Program-made: the position numbers and the translations under genes
The notes under the pieces: model-generated
Seen by the model: the letters and a program-made list of their open reading frames with translations, nothing else
Databases searched by the model: none
Told to the model about the DNA's origin: nothing
NCBI GenBank assembly: GCA_017992555.1
Contig: JAGOOK010000005.1
Coordinates: 1-54,660, forward strand
DNA: 54,660 bases
Direction: 5' to 3'
From: Caldisericia bacterium
GTDB lineage: Bacteria; Caldisericota; Caldisericia; JAAYUI01
Part shown: in pieces, positions 8,550 to 17,525 of the stretch
Layout: every line of letters begins with the position of its first letter
How positions within the stretch are numbered: position 1 is the stretch's first letter

Positions 8550-9905
8550 ATGAAAAGAACTTTTGTTTTGATAATGCTGGTTTTTTTCTTTTGTGCAGGG
8601 TGTGGTTGCAATGAAACGACCAGGATCGTGAAGGTAGATGATTCTGGAAACAACAAATCTGTTACGGATAGTCAGAATGAGACAACCAATAATACTCCTC
8701 CCGTAAAAGTGGATCCATTCGCAGAAAAACCTTTCCCCAAAGCAACATCTACGAAGGAATGGTTTATGTTTAAGGGCACCCCGGACAATCTCGGGCTGGT
8801 AGATGCCGACATAAAGTTGCCTTTGGGGAAGAAATATGATGAAAAAAACAAAAAGGCCGTAGAATATCGCTGGGTCTCTTTTTCAGCGCCAAATATGAAC
8901 AGGCTTCTTGGCAATCCTGCCGTTGTAAGGAACAGAATATATTTTGGTTGTGAGATGGGTTTCATCTCATGCTTTGATTTTATTACAGGTGAACCCAAAT
9001 GGAGGAATGGGGACCAGATAAAACCGATCATAACCCCAATCGCTGCTAATGATTATGTTGTAGTTTTTGGCACTCTTGATGGCGAGGTCTACTGCTATGA
9101 TGGTCTTTCAGATTCACAATTATGGATGTTCAAAACTGGCCCAAACATCTCTGCACCACCAAATATTACCGACGAGAATGTAAAAAATGGAAGGGTCCAC
9201 GGTGGGCCAAAAATAATCGACGACAAAGTTTATTTCGGTGCCTTTGATGGGAAACTCTATTGCCTTAATATCAAAGATGGCAAGAAAGTTTGGGAATTTC
9301 CAACTAAAGGGAAAATATACAGCTCCCCTGCCATCTCGGATGGCAGGATCTATTTTGCCAATTTTGAGGGAAAGCTTTTCTGCATTGACCAGAAAACAGG
9401 CAAGAAGATATGGGATACCGACTTGGATAAGCCAACGATTGCATCTCCGGTTGTTTTCGGGCCCAGGGTCTGGATTGGCGGCAAGAATTCAAAGATGTTC
9501 TGTTTCCAGACAAAAGACGGGAAAAAGCTTTGGGAATACCAGGGGCCAATTTCAGATTATGGCATTGAGTCGACTCCAGCACTTGATGAGGAAAACCTCT
9601 ATTTTGGCGAAACAAAAGGGAACCTTGTTTGTTTAAACTGGAAGACCGGCAAAGAGGTCTATAAAGTCAGCATCTCGGACAAGCCGCTCAATTCCTCGCC
9701 GGTAATCGTCAGAAATATGGTAATGGTTGGTGGTCATGACAAGAATTTTTATGTCATAGACAAGAAGAATGGAAAAGTGCTGGACACTTTTACAACAAGG
9801 GGAAGCATTCTTGCCTCACCCATCATTATTGGGAATGAAGTTTTGGTGACCAGTTACGATTCGAGCATATATATCCTCAGGGCAAAAGGAACAAACCCTC
9901 CCTGA
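8550..9905 (+). CDS. PQQ-type beta-propeller lipoprotein
   Basis: The start is set at the ATG at 8550, which has AAGGAGATGT in front and begins a lipoprotein signal (MKRTFVLIMLVFFFCAGC; the Cys of CAGC would be lipidated). The predicted promoter at 8481-8510 rules out the longer frame. After a Ser/Asn/Thr-rich linker of about 50 residues the 451-residue protein holds about seven repeats of the PQQ/quinoprotein type (GKLYCLNIKDGKKVWEF, GKLFCIDQKTGKKIWD, SKMFCFQTKDGKKLWEY). It is therefore an eight- or seven-bladed propeller on the outer face of a membrane. It lacks a dehydrogenase active site and resembles BamB-like or generic PQQ-repeat proteins. It is probably a scaffold or binding protein; the ligand is unknown. 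Unlike the other propellers in this window it has no stalk domains. Confidence 0.85.
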   Translation: MKRTFVLIMLVFFFCAGCGCNETTRIVKVDDSGNNKSVTDSQNETTNNTPPVKVDPFAEKPFPKATSTKEWFMFKGTPDNLGLVDADIKLPLGKKYDEKNKKAVEYRWVSFSAPNMNRLLGNPAVVRNRIYFGCEMGFISCFDFITGEPKWRNGDQIKPIITPIAANDYVVVFGTLDGEVYCYDGLSDSQLWMFKTGPNISAPPNITDENVKNGRVHGGPKIIDDKVYFGAFDGKLYCLNIKDGKKVWEFPTKGKIYSSPAISDGRIYFANFEGKLFCIDQKTGKKIWDTDLDKPTIASPVVFGPRVWIGGKNSKMFCFQTKDGKKLWEYQGPISDYGIESTPALDEENLYFGETKGNLVCLNWKTGKEVYKVSISDKPLNSSPVIVRNMVMVGGHDKNFYVIDKKNGKVLDTFTTRGSILASPIIIGNEVLVTSYDSSIYILRAKGTNPP

Positions 9906-9907
9906 TT

Positions 9908-11101
9908 CTAGTAATCATCTAACCTGGATTTTTTCCTTACCAGTCTCTCGTGGCGGTGCCTCAGATCATCGATTGTTGGCGCCGCCATTTCATTTTCAGA
10001 GAGCAATTTTATCTGCCTTGCAACGGACATTGCTTTCTCGGTCGCTTCAAGCGCCTTACTGATATCTTTTGTTCTGTGCTCGAAGTGTTTTGCCTGTTCG
10101 ATTAATGCTTCAATTACCTGGTATGGGTCATGACAAACATTTTCAAAATGTTTTGCGGCCTTTTCAAACTCACCCTGTTTTTTGCAAAGCCTTCCAAGTG
10201 CGAACATCGCTTCGTCCCGTAACTTCTTGTTCGGTGTGTCAGTAGCCCTTTGCATATATTCCATGCCCTCACATGAGAAGCCTTTTTTCCAGAGGTATTG
10301 GCCAACTGAAAGCTGTTCTATTGGGTCTTCAAAAAATGGGCTGTCCGGCGTTTCAAAAATTGAGCCAACCATTTCCAGTAAAGACATCATGCTCACGACG
10401 TCCTGCTGGTTGTGCTCGAACACTCTGGCCATGTCCGTTGGGTCGTTTGTTCTTATGTAATCGAAATAAACCTCTGGTATCAATTCCCCTGGGATGTCGC
10501 CCTCTCTAGCTTTTCTAAAAAGGTTGCATTCAAGGCTCTGAAGTGAGCAGGACTGGAGCCTTTTTTTCCATATTATTCTTGATGGATGCAGAAGGTCCAG
10601 GTGATCGAATTCTGAAAAAGGATTTTTCTCCCTCATCATGAGGTATCTTGTTTCAAGGAGTGGTATATCAAATGTTTTTCCGTTGAAAGTTACGATGTGG
10701 GTTTTTCCGTCGAAATATTCTTTCAATATAGAGAGCATGTGTGGCTCATCGGAAAATTTTGGCATGAAAAGCTGAACAGTCTGGAATTTCTCAGAGTCCA
10801 GAAATCCGAGGCCAACCATAAAGGCATAGGTTCCTGTTCCTCCGGCAAGACCAGTGGTTTCGGTGTCAAGAAATAGCACCTTCTCTGGAGATATGTCAGC
10901 CCCAAGGCCGATGAAATTTTTGAGCCTTGAATAGGTTTTTTGTCTTGTTGCCCAGGTTCTTGAGGAGAATGCCACAAAAATTTTGCTCTGGCCTTTTTGG
11001 GACCACTCGCCACTGACAAGTTCCTCCAGAGGAATGCTGGATTTTTTGGCCTGTGATTTTGGCGTGCCAACAATCCTCTGGAGACGTTCTGAGAGGTTCA
11101 T
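9908..11101 (-). CDS. YprB-like ribonuclease-H-fold 3'-5' exonuclease with TPR tail
   Basis: 397 residues. Residues about 70-245 form a DEDD-type exonuclease domain: motif I VLFLDTETTGLAGG with the acidic D-x-E, motif II THIVTFNGKTFDIPLLETR, and a C-terminal HNQQDVVSMMSLL motif carrying the last acidic residue. This layout matches the YprB family of predicted nucleases. Residues about 250-360 are helical repeats of TPR type (EAMFALGRLCKKQGEFEKAAKHFENV). The enzyme would trim nucleic acid 3' ends in the cytosol; the substrate is not known. It begins 5 bases after the stop of the secreted propeller gene at 11107-13392 and is probably co-transcribed with it, an odd pairing of exported and cytosolic products. 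Confidence 0.85.
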   Translation of the reverse strand: MNLSERLQRIVGTPKSQAKKSSIPLEELVSGEWSQKGQSKIFVAFSSRTWATRQKTYSRLKNFIGLGADISPEKVLFLDTETTGLAGGTGTYAFMVGLGFLDSEKFQTVQLFMPKFSDEPHMLSILKEYFDGKTHIVTFNGKTFDIPLLETRYLMMREKNPFSEFDHLDLLHPSRIIWKKRLQSCSLQSLECNLFRKAREGDIPGELIPEVYFDYIRTNDPTDMARVFEHNQQDVVSMMSLLEMVGSIFETPDSPFFEDPIEQLSVGQYLWKKGFSCEGMEYMQRATDTPNKKLRDEAMFALGRLCKKQGEFEKAAKHFENVCHDPYQVIEALIEQAKHFEHRTKDISKALEATEKAMSVARQIKLLSENEMAAPTIDDLRHRHERLVRKKSRLDDY

Positions 11102-11106
11102 TTTTA

Positions 11107-13392
11107 TTATTTACAGCCCGGTTTTGTGAGAGTTATCTGTTTGTTGGATGCGCTATAATTTACATTCGCACCAAGAGCTTCACTTACAAATCGTAATGGA
11201 ATCATCGTTTTTCCCTTTACGATCTGTGGTGCTGCCTGGAGCTGGACAGGTGCGCCATCAACGACGGCTGTTTTTGAACCAATCTTCAATTCGACTTTCT
11301 TTCCAGCTTCAGTTAAAAAGGAAACGATTTTGGTTGATGCTTCGTATTTGAGCTCTACCCCGAATGATTCGGCCACGAACCTTATTGGAACAACCGTTAC
11401 CCCAGAGATAATCATTGGTGGGGCCTCCAGTTTGACTTTTTTGCCATTCACGAGCGTTTCATCTTTTCCGATCCACATGATTATTGTCATTGGATCAGAA
11501 AATCCCACCACCTCAAAGGAAAGGTCGATTTTGAATGCGTTGGATTTTATTTGTGCCGTACCGGTGTTGTTGGTCTTGCTTAGGAGGTTTTTATTGATTA
11601 TGAAAGCTATTGATACATCTTCGCCATCAAAAACGATTGGATTAACAATGAGCCATGGTGCTTTAACTGTCACATCACCATGATTGTAACCACTCAGCTT
11701 CACTATCTTTTTGAAAGCTTGTGTTTCGCTGCAACGGATGACAACCTTTTCATTTTTTGTCTGGGGTTCCTGTCCGCCACCAAAGGCCACCAGAACAGGA
11801 ATGGTCTTTTTCCCTCCGTTTGATTTTATGTTGATGGATGATTTATGGATTCCTGGCCTTAATTTGGCTATGTCCGCTATGACGGTTATATCTGTGTTAT
11901 TGCCAGAAAATTGTGTTGGGCTGACAAGGAGCCAGTCGTCATCGGAAGTCAACACCCCGGACAGCTCGCCTGATCCATCATTTTGGATCGCGATCTTTTT
12001 TGTAATGGCCTTTTTCTCGTTTGTGTAGCCAAAATTGAGCTCATTTTCTTCCACATAGAGAACAGGTGGTTTTACACCTATATTTGTGTAGCAACGATAG
12101 GAGAAATCACTTTTAACAGGATCAGTTTCTTTATGTTCCAGACGGTGCACTTCCATGCCTATCACAAGGTAACCACTAACAACCGTCATTTCTGAAGGAT
12201 TTGGGACGCCTGGAATACTATCTTGCCAGAGCAGCATGCCATTTTCTGGATCGAAAGCCCTGAGTTTTGTGTTTAGTCCAGAATTGTCTTCGGTCATGGT
12301 GTAAAGAACACCGTTTGCCACAGTTGTTGTATGCCCTATGTCAGAACCTTCGATTGTGGATGTACCTTGCAGTGCTACTTGCCAGATTGTCTTGCCTGTT
12401 TCAAGATCGAGGCAATAGACCACTTTCGGCTGGTTTTTGTCCTTGCTCCCCCTCGATACTATATAGACCCTGTTGCCAAGAATTGATGGTGTTCCTGATG
12501 GCATCCCGCAATTGTCGGGATCGCTTGATTCATAGTCAGACAACCTCTTGCTCCAGATTGTTTTTCCATCTTCAAGCGAAATGTAATTGAGTCTGTCGTA
12601 GACAGTATTGACAAAGATACCTTTTTCGGTGCCGACTATGTATGAACCTCTCCCTATTCTTTCATTGCTTTGGATTTTCCATATCTCGGCGCCAGTGTTT
12701 TTGTCGAGTTTGTATATTGTTTTAAAGATTGAACCATAAAGATAATCACCCTGAATACAGAACCAGGGAACCATGGTAATGTTGTGCTCATAGGATTTCT
12801 TCCATATCAGTTTGCCGTTTTCCGCAGAATGGGCCTGGAAGAAAAATATCCTCTGGTCTTTATCGTTGTCGTCTTTCACGTCTGAGTATGAGAGTGAATA
12901 AATAATGTCTCCATCAATAATGGCACCTATGGTGTACCTTAACCACTCTATTTCCCAAACCGTGGCCCTTGATTCGCCATTTATTCTGCGTACCCAGCTG
13001 TACTGTTTTTCATTGGAGTAGCCCTGGCAAATCAGATCACCTTTGTAAAGTGCCCATGGCCACCATGCTTCCTTGTATTCCCATGCTATTGAGCCAGAGG
13101 AGAGCACTCTTTTCTGAATGCTTGTCTGATAAATACCCTTTTCTGGTGGTTTTGACATTCCAAGGTAGCATGCAGATCCCGATGCAAGTGGTGGTACTGC
13201 CCATATTGAACCTTCTTGCCCTGTGTCCCATGAGTAATCAAGCGGTGGCTGAATTTTTGCCGAGCTGGCATGTCTTCTGTCTGGTGTGCAACCAGCCATT
13301 GACCATGAAGCATTGTTTGAAGCCCCAAAGCTCCCCCCTGGTACGAAATTGATGGCGATGATTACTGTGAGGGCGATAATAAACTTTTTCAT
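11107..13392 (-). CDS. Secreted PQQ-type propeller protein with BACON-like and two stalk domains
   Basis: A 761-residue exported protein with signal peptide MKKFIIALTVIIAINFVPGG. Residues about 30-430 are PQQ-type propeller blades (VVYCLDLETGKTIWQVALQG, LRAFDPENGMLLWQDSI). Two BACON-like Ig modules follow at about 450-640 (LNFGYTNEKKA, NDGSGELSGVL, WLLVSPTQFSGNN). Two stalk domains finish the protein at about 645-761 (VVPIRFVAESFG, MIPLRFVSEALGANV). The ATG at 13392 has a good ribosome site and the promoter at 13412-13440. It is a surface or secreted protein of the same modular family as the genes at 523, 15438, 23836 and 33433. The role is probably extracellular binding; no catalytic residues were found. 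Confidence 0.87.
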   Translation of the reverse strand: MKKFIIALTVIIAINFVPGGSFGASNNASWSMAGCTPDRRHASSAKIQPPLDYSWDTGQEGSIWAVPPLASGSACYLGMSKPPEKGIYQTSIQKRVLSSGSIAWEYKEAWWPWALYKGDLICQGYSNEKQYSWVRRINGESRATVWEIEWLRYTIGAIIDGDIIYSLSYSDVKDDNDKDQRIFFFQAHSAENGKLIWKKSYEHNITMVPWFCIQGDYLYGSIFKTIYKLDKNTGAEIWKIQSNERIGRGSYIVGTEKGIFVNTVYDRLNYISLEDGKTIWSKRLSDYESSDPDNCGMPSGTPSILGNRVYIVSRGSKDKNQPKVVYCLDLETGKTIWQVALQGTSTIEGSDIGHTTTVANGVLYTMTEDNSGLNTKLRAFDPENGMLLWQDSIPGVPNPSEMTVVSGYLVIGMEVHRLEHKETDPVKSDFSYRCYTNIGVKPPVLYVEENELNFGYTNEKKAITKKIAIQNDGSGELSGVLTSDDDWLLVSPTQFSGNNTDITVIADIAKLRPGIHKSSINIKSNGGKKTIPVLVAFGGGQEPQTKNEKVVIRCSETQAFKKIVKLSGYNHGDVTVKAPWLIVNPIVFDGEDVSIAFIINKNLLSKTNNTGTAQIKSNAFKIDLSFEVVGFSDPMTIIMWIGKDETLVNGKKVKLEAPPMIISGVTVVPIRFVAESFGVELKYEASTKIVSFLTEAGKKVELKIGSKTAVVDGAPVQLQAAPQIVKGKTMIPLRFVSEALGANVNYSASNKQITLTKPGCK

Positions 13393-13411
13393 AACGCCTC
13401 CTTTTGAGGGA

Positions 13412-13440
13412 ATTCTATCTTTGCTTCAAATGCCAGTCAA
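13412..13440 (-). promoter_or_regulatory. Sigma70-like promoter of the secreted propeller gene
   Basis: On the minus strand TTGACT (13440-13435), a 17-base spacer and TAGAAT (13417-13412) give a strong promoter about 12 bases before the AGGAGG site of the 11107-13392 gene. The divergent small transaldolase gene has a perfect TATAAT at 13447-13452, so the two promoters lie back to back. Confidence 0.7.
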
Positions 13441-13469
13441 CTTAGATATAATGTCAAAGGAGGTTTAAC

Positions 13470-14153
13470 ATGCAGATATTTCTTGATACAGCTTCGGTAG
13501 AAGAGATAAAGAGGGCCCTTTCTTTTGGTGTTGTTTCAGGTGTGACAACAAATCCAACTCTGATGAGCAGGGAATCAGGTGCCAGCTTCAAAGACACCAT
13601 TCTTAAAATTGCAGGGATGGTGCCGGGTCCAGTTTCAGCAGAAGTCACTGTTCATGATGCAAAGGGCATGATCAATCAGGCAATGGAGATTACCGGGTGG
13701 TCCGACAGTGATGATTTCAGGGACAGGATAACCATCAAAATACCGATGACTTCTGAAGGAACATCGGCAATAAAAGAGCTCAGCTCAAGGGGAATCTCTA
13801 CGAATTGCACTCTGGTTTTCACCCCAGTTCAGGCGATGCTTGCCTGTGAGGCCGGAGCAACGTTTATTTCGCCGTTTGTTGGCAGGATAGATGATTCAGG
13901 GCTTGATGGGATGGCTGTTTTAAAGGATATTGTTTCGATGGTCAGGACGAATGGCTACGTTTCTCAGATAATTGCAGCATCAATCCGTCACCCTGCGCAT
14001 GTCTACGGAGCGGCAATGCTTGGCTGTGACATTGCAACCGTGCCATTTGCGGTACTGGAGCAATGTTTCAAGAACCCACTCACTGATATTGGAATCAGGA
14101 AATTTGATGAAGATTGGAAGAAATTCCAGGCTTCTCAAGCTCCAAAAGCCTGA
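13470..14153 (+). CDS. Small transaldolase / fructose-6-phosphate aldolase family enzyme
   Basis: 227 residues, the size of the short TalC/FSA subfamily rather than classical transaldolase (about 310). It starts MQIFLDTASVEEI and has GVTTNPTLMSRES, the Schiff-base lysine in ITIKIPMTSEG (residues about 89-99), TNCTLVFTPVQA and ISPFVGRIDD. It would carry out transaldolase transfer in the non-oxidative pentose phosphate pathway, or cleave fructose 6-phosphate to dihydroxyacetone and glyceraldehyde 3-phosphate; sequence alone does not separate the two. The ATG has AAAGGAGG, and TATAAT lies at 13447-13452. Its last 59 bases overlap the 3' end of the convergent ogt gene. Confidence 0.92.
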   Translation: MQIFLDTASVEEIKRALSFGVVSGVTTNPTLMSRESGASFKDTILKIAGMVPGPVSAEVTVHDAKGMINQAMEITGWSDSDDFRDRITIKIPMTSEGTSAIKELSSRGISTNCTLVFTPVQAMLACEAGATFISPFVGRIDDSGLDGMAVLKDIVSMVRTNGYVSQIIAASIRHPAHVYGAAMLGCDIATVPFAVLEQCFKNPLTDIGIRKFDEDWKKFQASQAPKA

Positions 14154-14571
14154 TTTTCATTGTAAGATCGCCTGGTTTCCCCCCAAACCCGCCGATCCCA
14201 TGTTTTGCCACTACCCTGTGGCAAGGAACAACAATCAGGATTGGGTTTTGGCCAAGCGCATTGCCGCAGGCCCTCTGTGAGTTTGGCCTGCCAATTTTTG
14301 CCGCGAGCCCGGAATAGGCAAGAACACTGCCATACGGTATCTCGCGGCATGCGTTCCATATCGCTTTCTGGAAATCGGTACCATCAGGATCTATCTGGAT
14401 GTCGAATGATTTTCTTTTGAGAGTAAAATATTCTTCAAGCTGAACCTCGAGGTTTTTTGCGCAATCCTCGAATGCGTCACAGTCACCCTTTCCAAAACCA
14501 AGCCCGTTGAGCTTTCCATGGCGAAACACTGCCACCATTGGACCCCAGCTTGTTTTGAGGGTTTGTCTCAT
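14095..14571 (-). CDS. ogt: Methylated-DNA--protein-cysteine methyltransferase
   Basis: 158 residues, typical of Ogt/AGT. It removes alkyl groups from O6-alkylguanine (and O4-alkylthymine) by irreversible transfer to its own cysteine. The active-site motif PCHRVV is present (ILIVVPCHRVVAKHGIGGFGG), as is the helix-turn-helix DNA-binding region IPYGSVLAYSGLAAKIG and RACGNALGQNP. The start ATG at 14571 overlaps the stop of the upstream lipoprotein gene by 4 bases (ATGA), so the two are translationally coupled. Its 3' end overlaps the convergent transaldolase gene by 59 bases. The C-terminal tail after GGKPGDLTMKIRLLELE is short and consistent with the family. Confidence 0.95.
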   Translation of the reverse strand: MRQTLKTSWGPMVAVFRHGKLNGLGFGKGDCDAFEDCAKNLEVQLEEYFTLKRKSFDIQIDPDGTDFQKAIWNACREIPYGSVLAYSGLAAKIGRPNSQRACGNALGQNPILIVVPCHRVVAKHGIGGFGGKPGDLTMKIRLLELEKPGISSNLHQIS

Positions 14572-15365
14572 TTTGTCTCCCAGCTGTCGAGAACGAGGGT
14601 GAAGGTCGTCTTTGGCGGTTCCCAGCCAGCCGGTTTCTTGGGGTTTGAATCTGGGTACGCCAGGAAACCCATGTCTTGCTCATATCTTATTAATCTGTTG
14701 GTTTCCATATCATACCATACCCTTTCAACGATCTCGTTGCACCTTATTCCAGCGGCCCAGGCGTTATATTTCTTGCCCCTGACCTCCAGCTTTGTTGTTC
14801 CACCCATCCATATCATGCCCTGTGTCGGCTCTGCCGTGCGGTTGGCAAAGTATGTAAACAGCCTTTGTTTGTCTTTTTCATAGCCAAGCGTTGGCGTGAA
14901 CCACATTACAGAATCTTCATCGTGAAATTCTTCATAGAATTTTACTTCTTTGCTGTATGAACCGTTTGGATATTTGTTTGTCCAGCTGACATTTTTCTCT
15001 CCATATTTTGATTCGGTCTCGTTGAATCCATTCATTGTGCCTTTCCATTCCAGCTTGAAGTAGGAATAAAGTGGTTTCCACGAGTTGGCATTAACTATTG
15101 AGGTGGTTTTCGATTTTATTTCGAAATTCTGGGGTTGGCGTGGATCTTTATAGGTATAATTGGCATCACTCTCTATTGTAAGGCTTTTTTGCCCTTCATA
15201 GACGCCTTCTTTGAACGTGTAAATCATTTTTCCAACGTTCATATCATCTATAAAAATCTGGTATGTGGCCTTGGTCCCATTACTGTAAAGTTTATCGGTC
15301 GGAATACCTTGCCCGCATGAAGTCAGCATGATTGCTGCCAATACCAGGAATGCCATTTTTTTCAT
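14568..15365 (-). CDS. Predicted lipoprotein of unknown function
   Basis: 265 residues with a lipoprotein signal (MKKMAFLVLAAIMLTSC, lipobox LTSC), a strong AGGAGG site and an ATG at 15365. The mature part is beta-rich with many aromatic residues (ATYQIFIDDMNVGKMIYTF, SWKPLYSYFKLEW, RNEIVERVWYDMETNRLIRYE-like segment near the end). The overall pattern recalls DUF3108-type or LolA-like beta-sheet periplasmic proteins, but I cannot assign a family firmly. It is the first gene of a two-gene unit with ogt (4-base overlap). A TTGACC-like -35 lies in the divergent gap upstream. Confidence 0.75.
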   Translation of the reverse strand: MKKMAFLVLAAIMLTSCGQGIPTDKLYSNGTKATYQIFIDDMNVGKMIYTFKEGVYEGQKSLTIESDANYTYKDPRQPQNFEIKSKTTSIVNANSWKPLYSYFKLEWKGTMNGFNETESKYGEKNVSWTNKYPNGSYSKEVKFYEEFHDEDSVMWFTPTLGYEKDKQRLFTYFANRTAEPTQGMIWMGGTTKLEVRGKKYNAWAAGIRCNEIVERVWYDMETNRLIRYEQDMGFLAYPDSNPKKPAGWEPPKTTFTLVLDSWETK

Positions 15366-15437
15366 ATCAATCGAACCTCCTGTTAAAGGTTATCATTGCA
15401 CCCTACCTGGTCAAGGCTTGAAAGGTTCCCGAAACAA

Positions 15438-17525
15438 ATGGATAATTCATCCATGAGACGTTTGTCTGCTTTCCTTGCGATGTTGATTGTTTCACAATTT
15501 TTTTATTTTACTGGCGGTATTTCATCAGCACCATTTCCGTTCAAAAAGACCTGCATTGTAGAGCTGGCAACGTCTGTAAATTGTAGCTATTGTCCCGTTG
15601 CTGAGAAAGCGCTCAAGGAGCTGGAATCTGAAAATGATCCATCCGATATAGTAATTTTTGCCCACCATTACAGGGATTCACTTTCGTGCTATGGCGGCAA
15701 CTCGAGAATGGCAGAATATGGGGTGAATGCCACTCCAATAGCGGTCTTTAATGGTCAGGACTACTACGTTGGCGGTGACCCAAACTGCAAAGACCGTTAC
15801 AGGGAGAAAATATCGGATCAGCTTTCGCAAACCAGCCCTTTTCTTGTCCATCTCATGGGCAAAATAGAGAAAAGCAAGCTTAATCTGACAGCCTGGGTTG
15901 TCGCCTGGGAATACCTCCCTCCAGATGTCAATTACACTTTTCTGGTCGGTCGTCTAGACACAAAAGTTGATGGAAGGCATTATTCCTGGGTGACCAGGGA
16001 CGTGGTGCCAAAGCCCACTGGGGCTCCGATAAAATTCTCAAATTTTTCGGTAACCAGATTTGAAGCCACCTATGACCTGCTTTCCATACCAGAGAATGAG
16101 GTTTTTGCTTCTTTTGTACTGGAGTCTTTTGCAAAAAAGAACATTTTTCAGGTAGCATCATGGCGACCCGGGTGCCTGCAGGCGAGTTCATTTGAGCCAT
16201 CGCTTGGCCTGAAACTTGACGCTTCGCCATCTTCTGTGGCGATATCATTTCCCGCTGGCAAAAAGCTCGACAAGATTGGCAAAGTGACCCTCACGGATTC
16301 AAAAGGCAAAAATTACCAGGTTTCCTCAAAACTTGATGGTGAAAAAGCTGTTTTTACTCCATTAGGCAAGCTCCTCGATGGAACATACCTTCTTTATATT
16401 GCACCTGGGAAAGATGGCCTTTCCTCTGGCAGTTTAATCCTTAATTCGCCAGCATTTCTTTTTTTCAAGATCGAAGAAAAAGCGACTGTTCCGGACCCGC
16501 CTGAACCCCCACCAGCCAAACCTGCAAAACTTCTGGTCGAAAAACTTGGTTTTGATCTTGGCGAGGTGCCACGCAAGTCAGGGCGTGAGTTCTATTTTGA
16601 CATCAAGAACGAGGGCGACGAAAAGCTTTCTGGCAAGGTTGTCGTTGATTGCGAGTGGCTCTCTGTTGAACCATCGACCTTTGATGGTGCGCCTACCACA
16701 ATAAAATGCACGGTAGATACAGAAAAAATGAGGCCAGGGGTTGATGAATCGTGCACTATTTCAATAACCTCGAATGGTGGTGATGTGGCAATTGGGGTCA
16801 AAGCCAGAACACACATGCTCCCGCCGCTTCTTAACGTTGAACCGGCAGAGTTGGATTTTGGGGAGAATCTCGACCAGCTTATAACTTTCAAAATCAAAAA
16901 CCTTGGCGAGTCAGTTATATCTGGGACTGCCAAAAGTGCCCAATCATGGCTGTCAATTACGCCTGAGGAATTCGGTGGAGACACTGACATTAGCGTGTCA
17001 ATCAACAAGGCTGAAATCCCCAAATTTGAAGAACCAGGCAAACATGCGATTGAGGGGACGATAGTTGTTGAGACAAACGGCGGACTCATTGAAATCAAAG
17101 TGAAAGCGATTGTTGTTGTCGAGAAACAGCCAATTGTGATTGAATTGATGGTTGGGACCCCGTTTGCAGTTGTTGATGGTAAAACCAAACTCCTTCAGGC
17201 TCCTCCAATGATTGTATCCGGAAGAACCCTTGTGCCATTGAGGTTCGTTGCAGAAACTTTTGGTGGTCAGGTCTTATGGGATCAAGCCACAAGAACAACC
17301 ACGCTGAAATTTGAGTCAAAAAAAATTGAGATTTCTTTGCGCTCAGGGGAGACAAAAGCTACGATAAAAGATGAAACGGGAGTCAGAACAGTTGAATTAA
17401 ATCCAGGTTTGACAATAAAAAATGGAACCAGTTTTGTCCCATTGAGATTTTTCTCGGAGGTTTTGGGTGCGACTGTCGAGTGGTTTGCTCAGGAAAAGAA
17501 AATAAAAATAGTCTATTTGCCCTAG
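15438..17525 (+). CDS. Secreted thioredoxin/Omp28-like protein with BACON-like and two stalk domains
   Basis: I chose the ATG at 15438 (MDNSSMRRLSAFLAML) because it is followed by a proper signal peptide; the ATG at 15453 is equally possible and the upstream in-frame start at 15396 would disrupt the signal. Mature residues about 30-200 form a thioredoxin/Omp28-like domain with CSYC in ATSVNCSYCPVAEKAL and a NATPIAVFNG cis-Pro-like motif. An Ig-like segment and a PPEPPPAKPAK-like proline linker follow. Two BACON-like modules come next (LGFDLGEVPRKSG, WLSVEPSTF, WLSITPEEFGG). Two stalk domains close the 695-residue protein (LVPLRFVAETFGG, FVPLRFFSEVLGA). It is likely surface-exposed with possible thiol-disulfide activity. 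Its stop overlaps the convergent minC stop by 4 bases. Confidence 0.85.
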   Translation: MDNSSMRRLSAFLAMLIVSQFFYFTGGISSAPFPFKKTCIVELATSVNCSYCPVAEKALKELESENDPSDIVIFAHHYRDSLSCYGGNSRMAEYGVNATPIAVFNGQDYYVGGDPNCKDRYREKISDQLSQTSPFLVHLMGKIEKSKLNLTAWVVAWEYLPPDVNYTFLVGRLDTKVDGRHYSWVTRDVVPKPTGAPIKFSNFSVTRFEATYDLLSIPENEVFASFVLESFAKKNIFQVASWRPGCLQASSFEPSLGLKLDASPSSVAISFPAGKKLDKIGKVTLTDSKGKNYQVSSKLDGEKAVFTPLGKLLDGTYLLYIAPGKDGLSSGSLILNSPAFLFFKIEEKATVPDPPEPPPAKPAKLLVEKLGFDLGEVPRKSGREFYFDIKNEGDEKLSGKVVVDCEWLSVEPSTFDGAPTTIKCTVDTEKMRPGVDESCTISITSNGGDVAIGVKARTHMLPPLLNVEPAELDFGENLDQLITFKIKNLGESVISGTAKSAQSWLSITPEEFGGDTDISVSINKAEIPKFEEPGKHAIEGTIVVETNGGLIEIKVKAIVVVEKQPIVIELMVGTPFAVVDGKTKLLQAPPMIVSGRTLVPLRFVAETFGGQVLWDQATRTTTLKFESKKIEISLRSGETKATIKDETGVRTVELNPGLTIKNGTSFVPLRFFSEVLGATVEWFAQEKKIKIVYLP

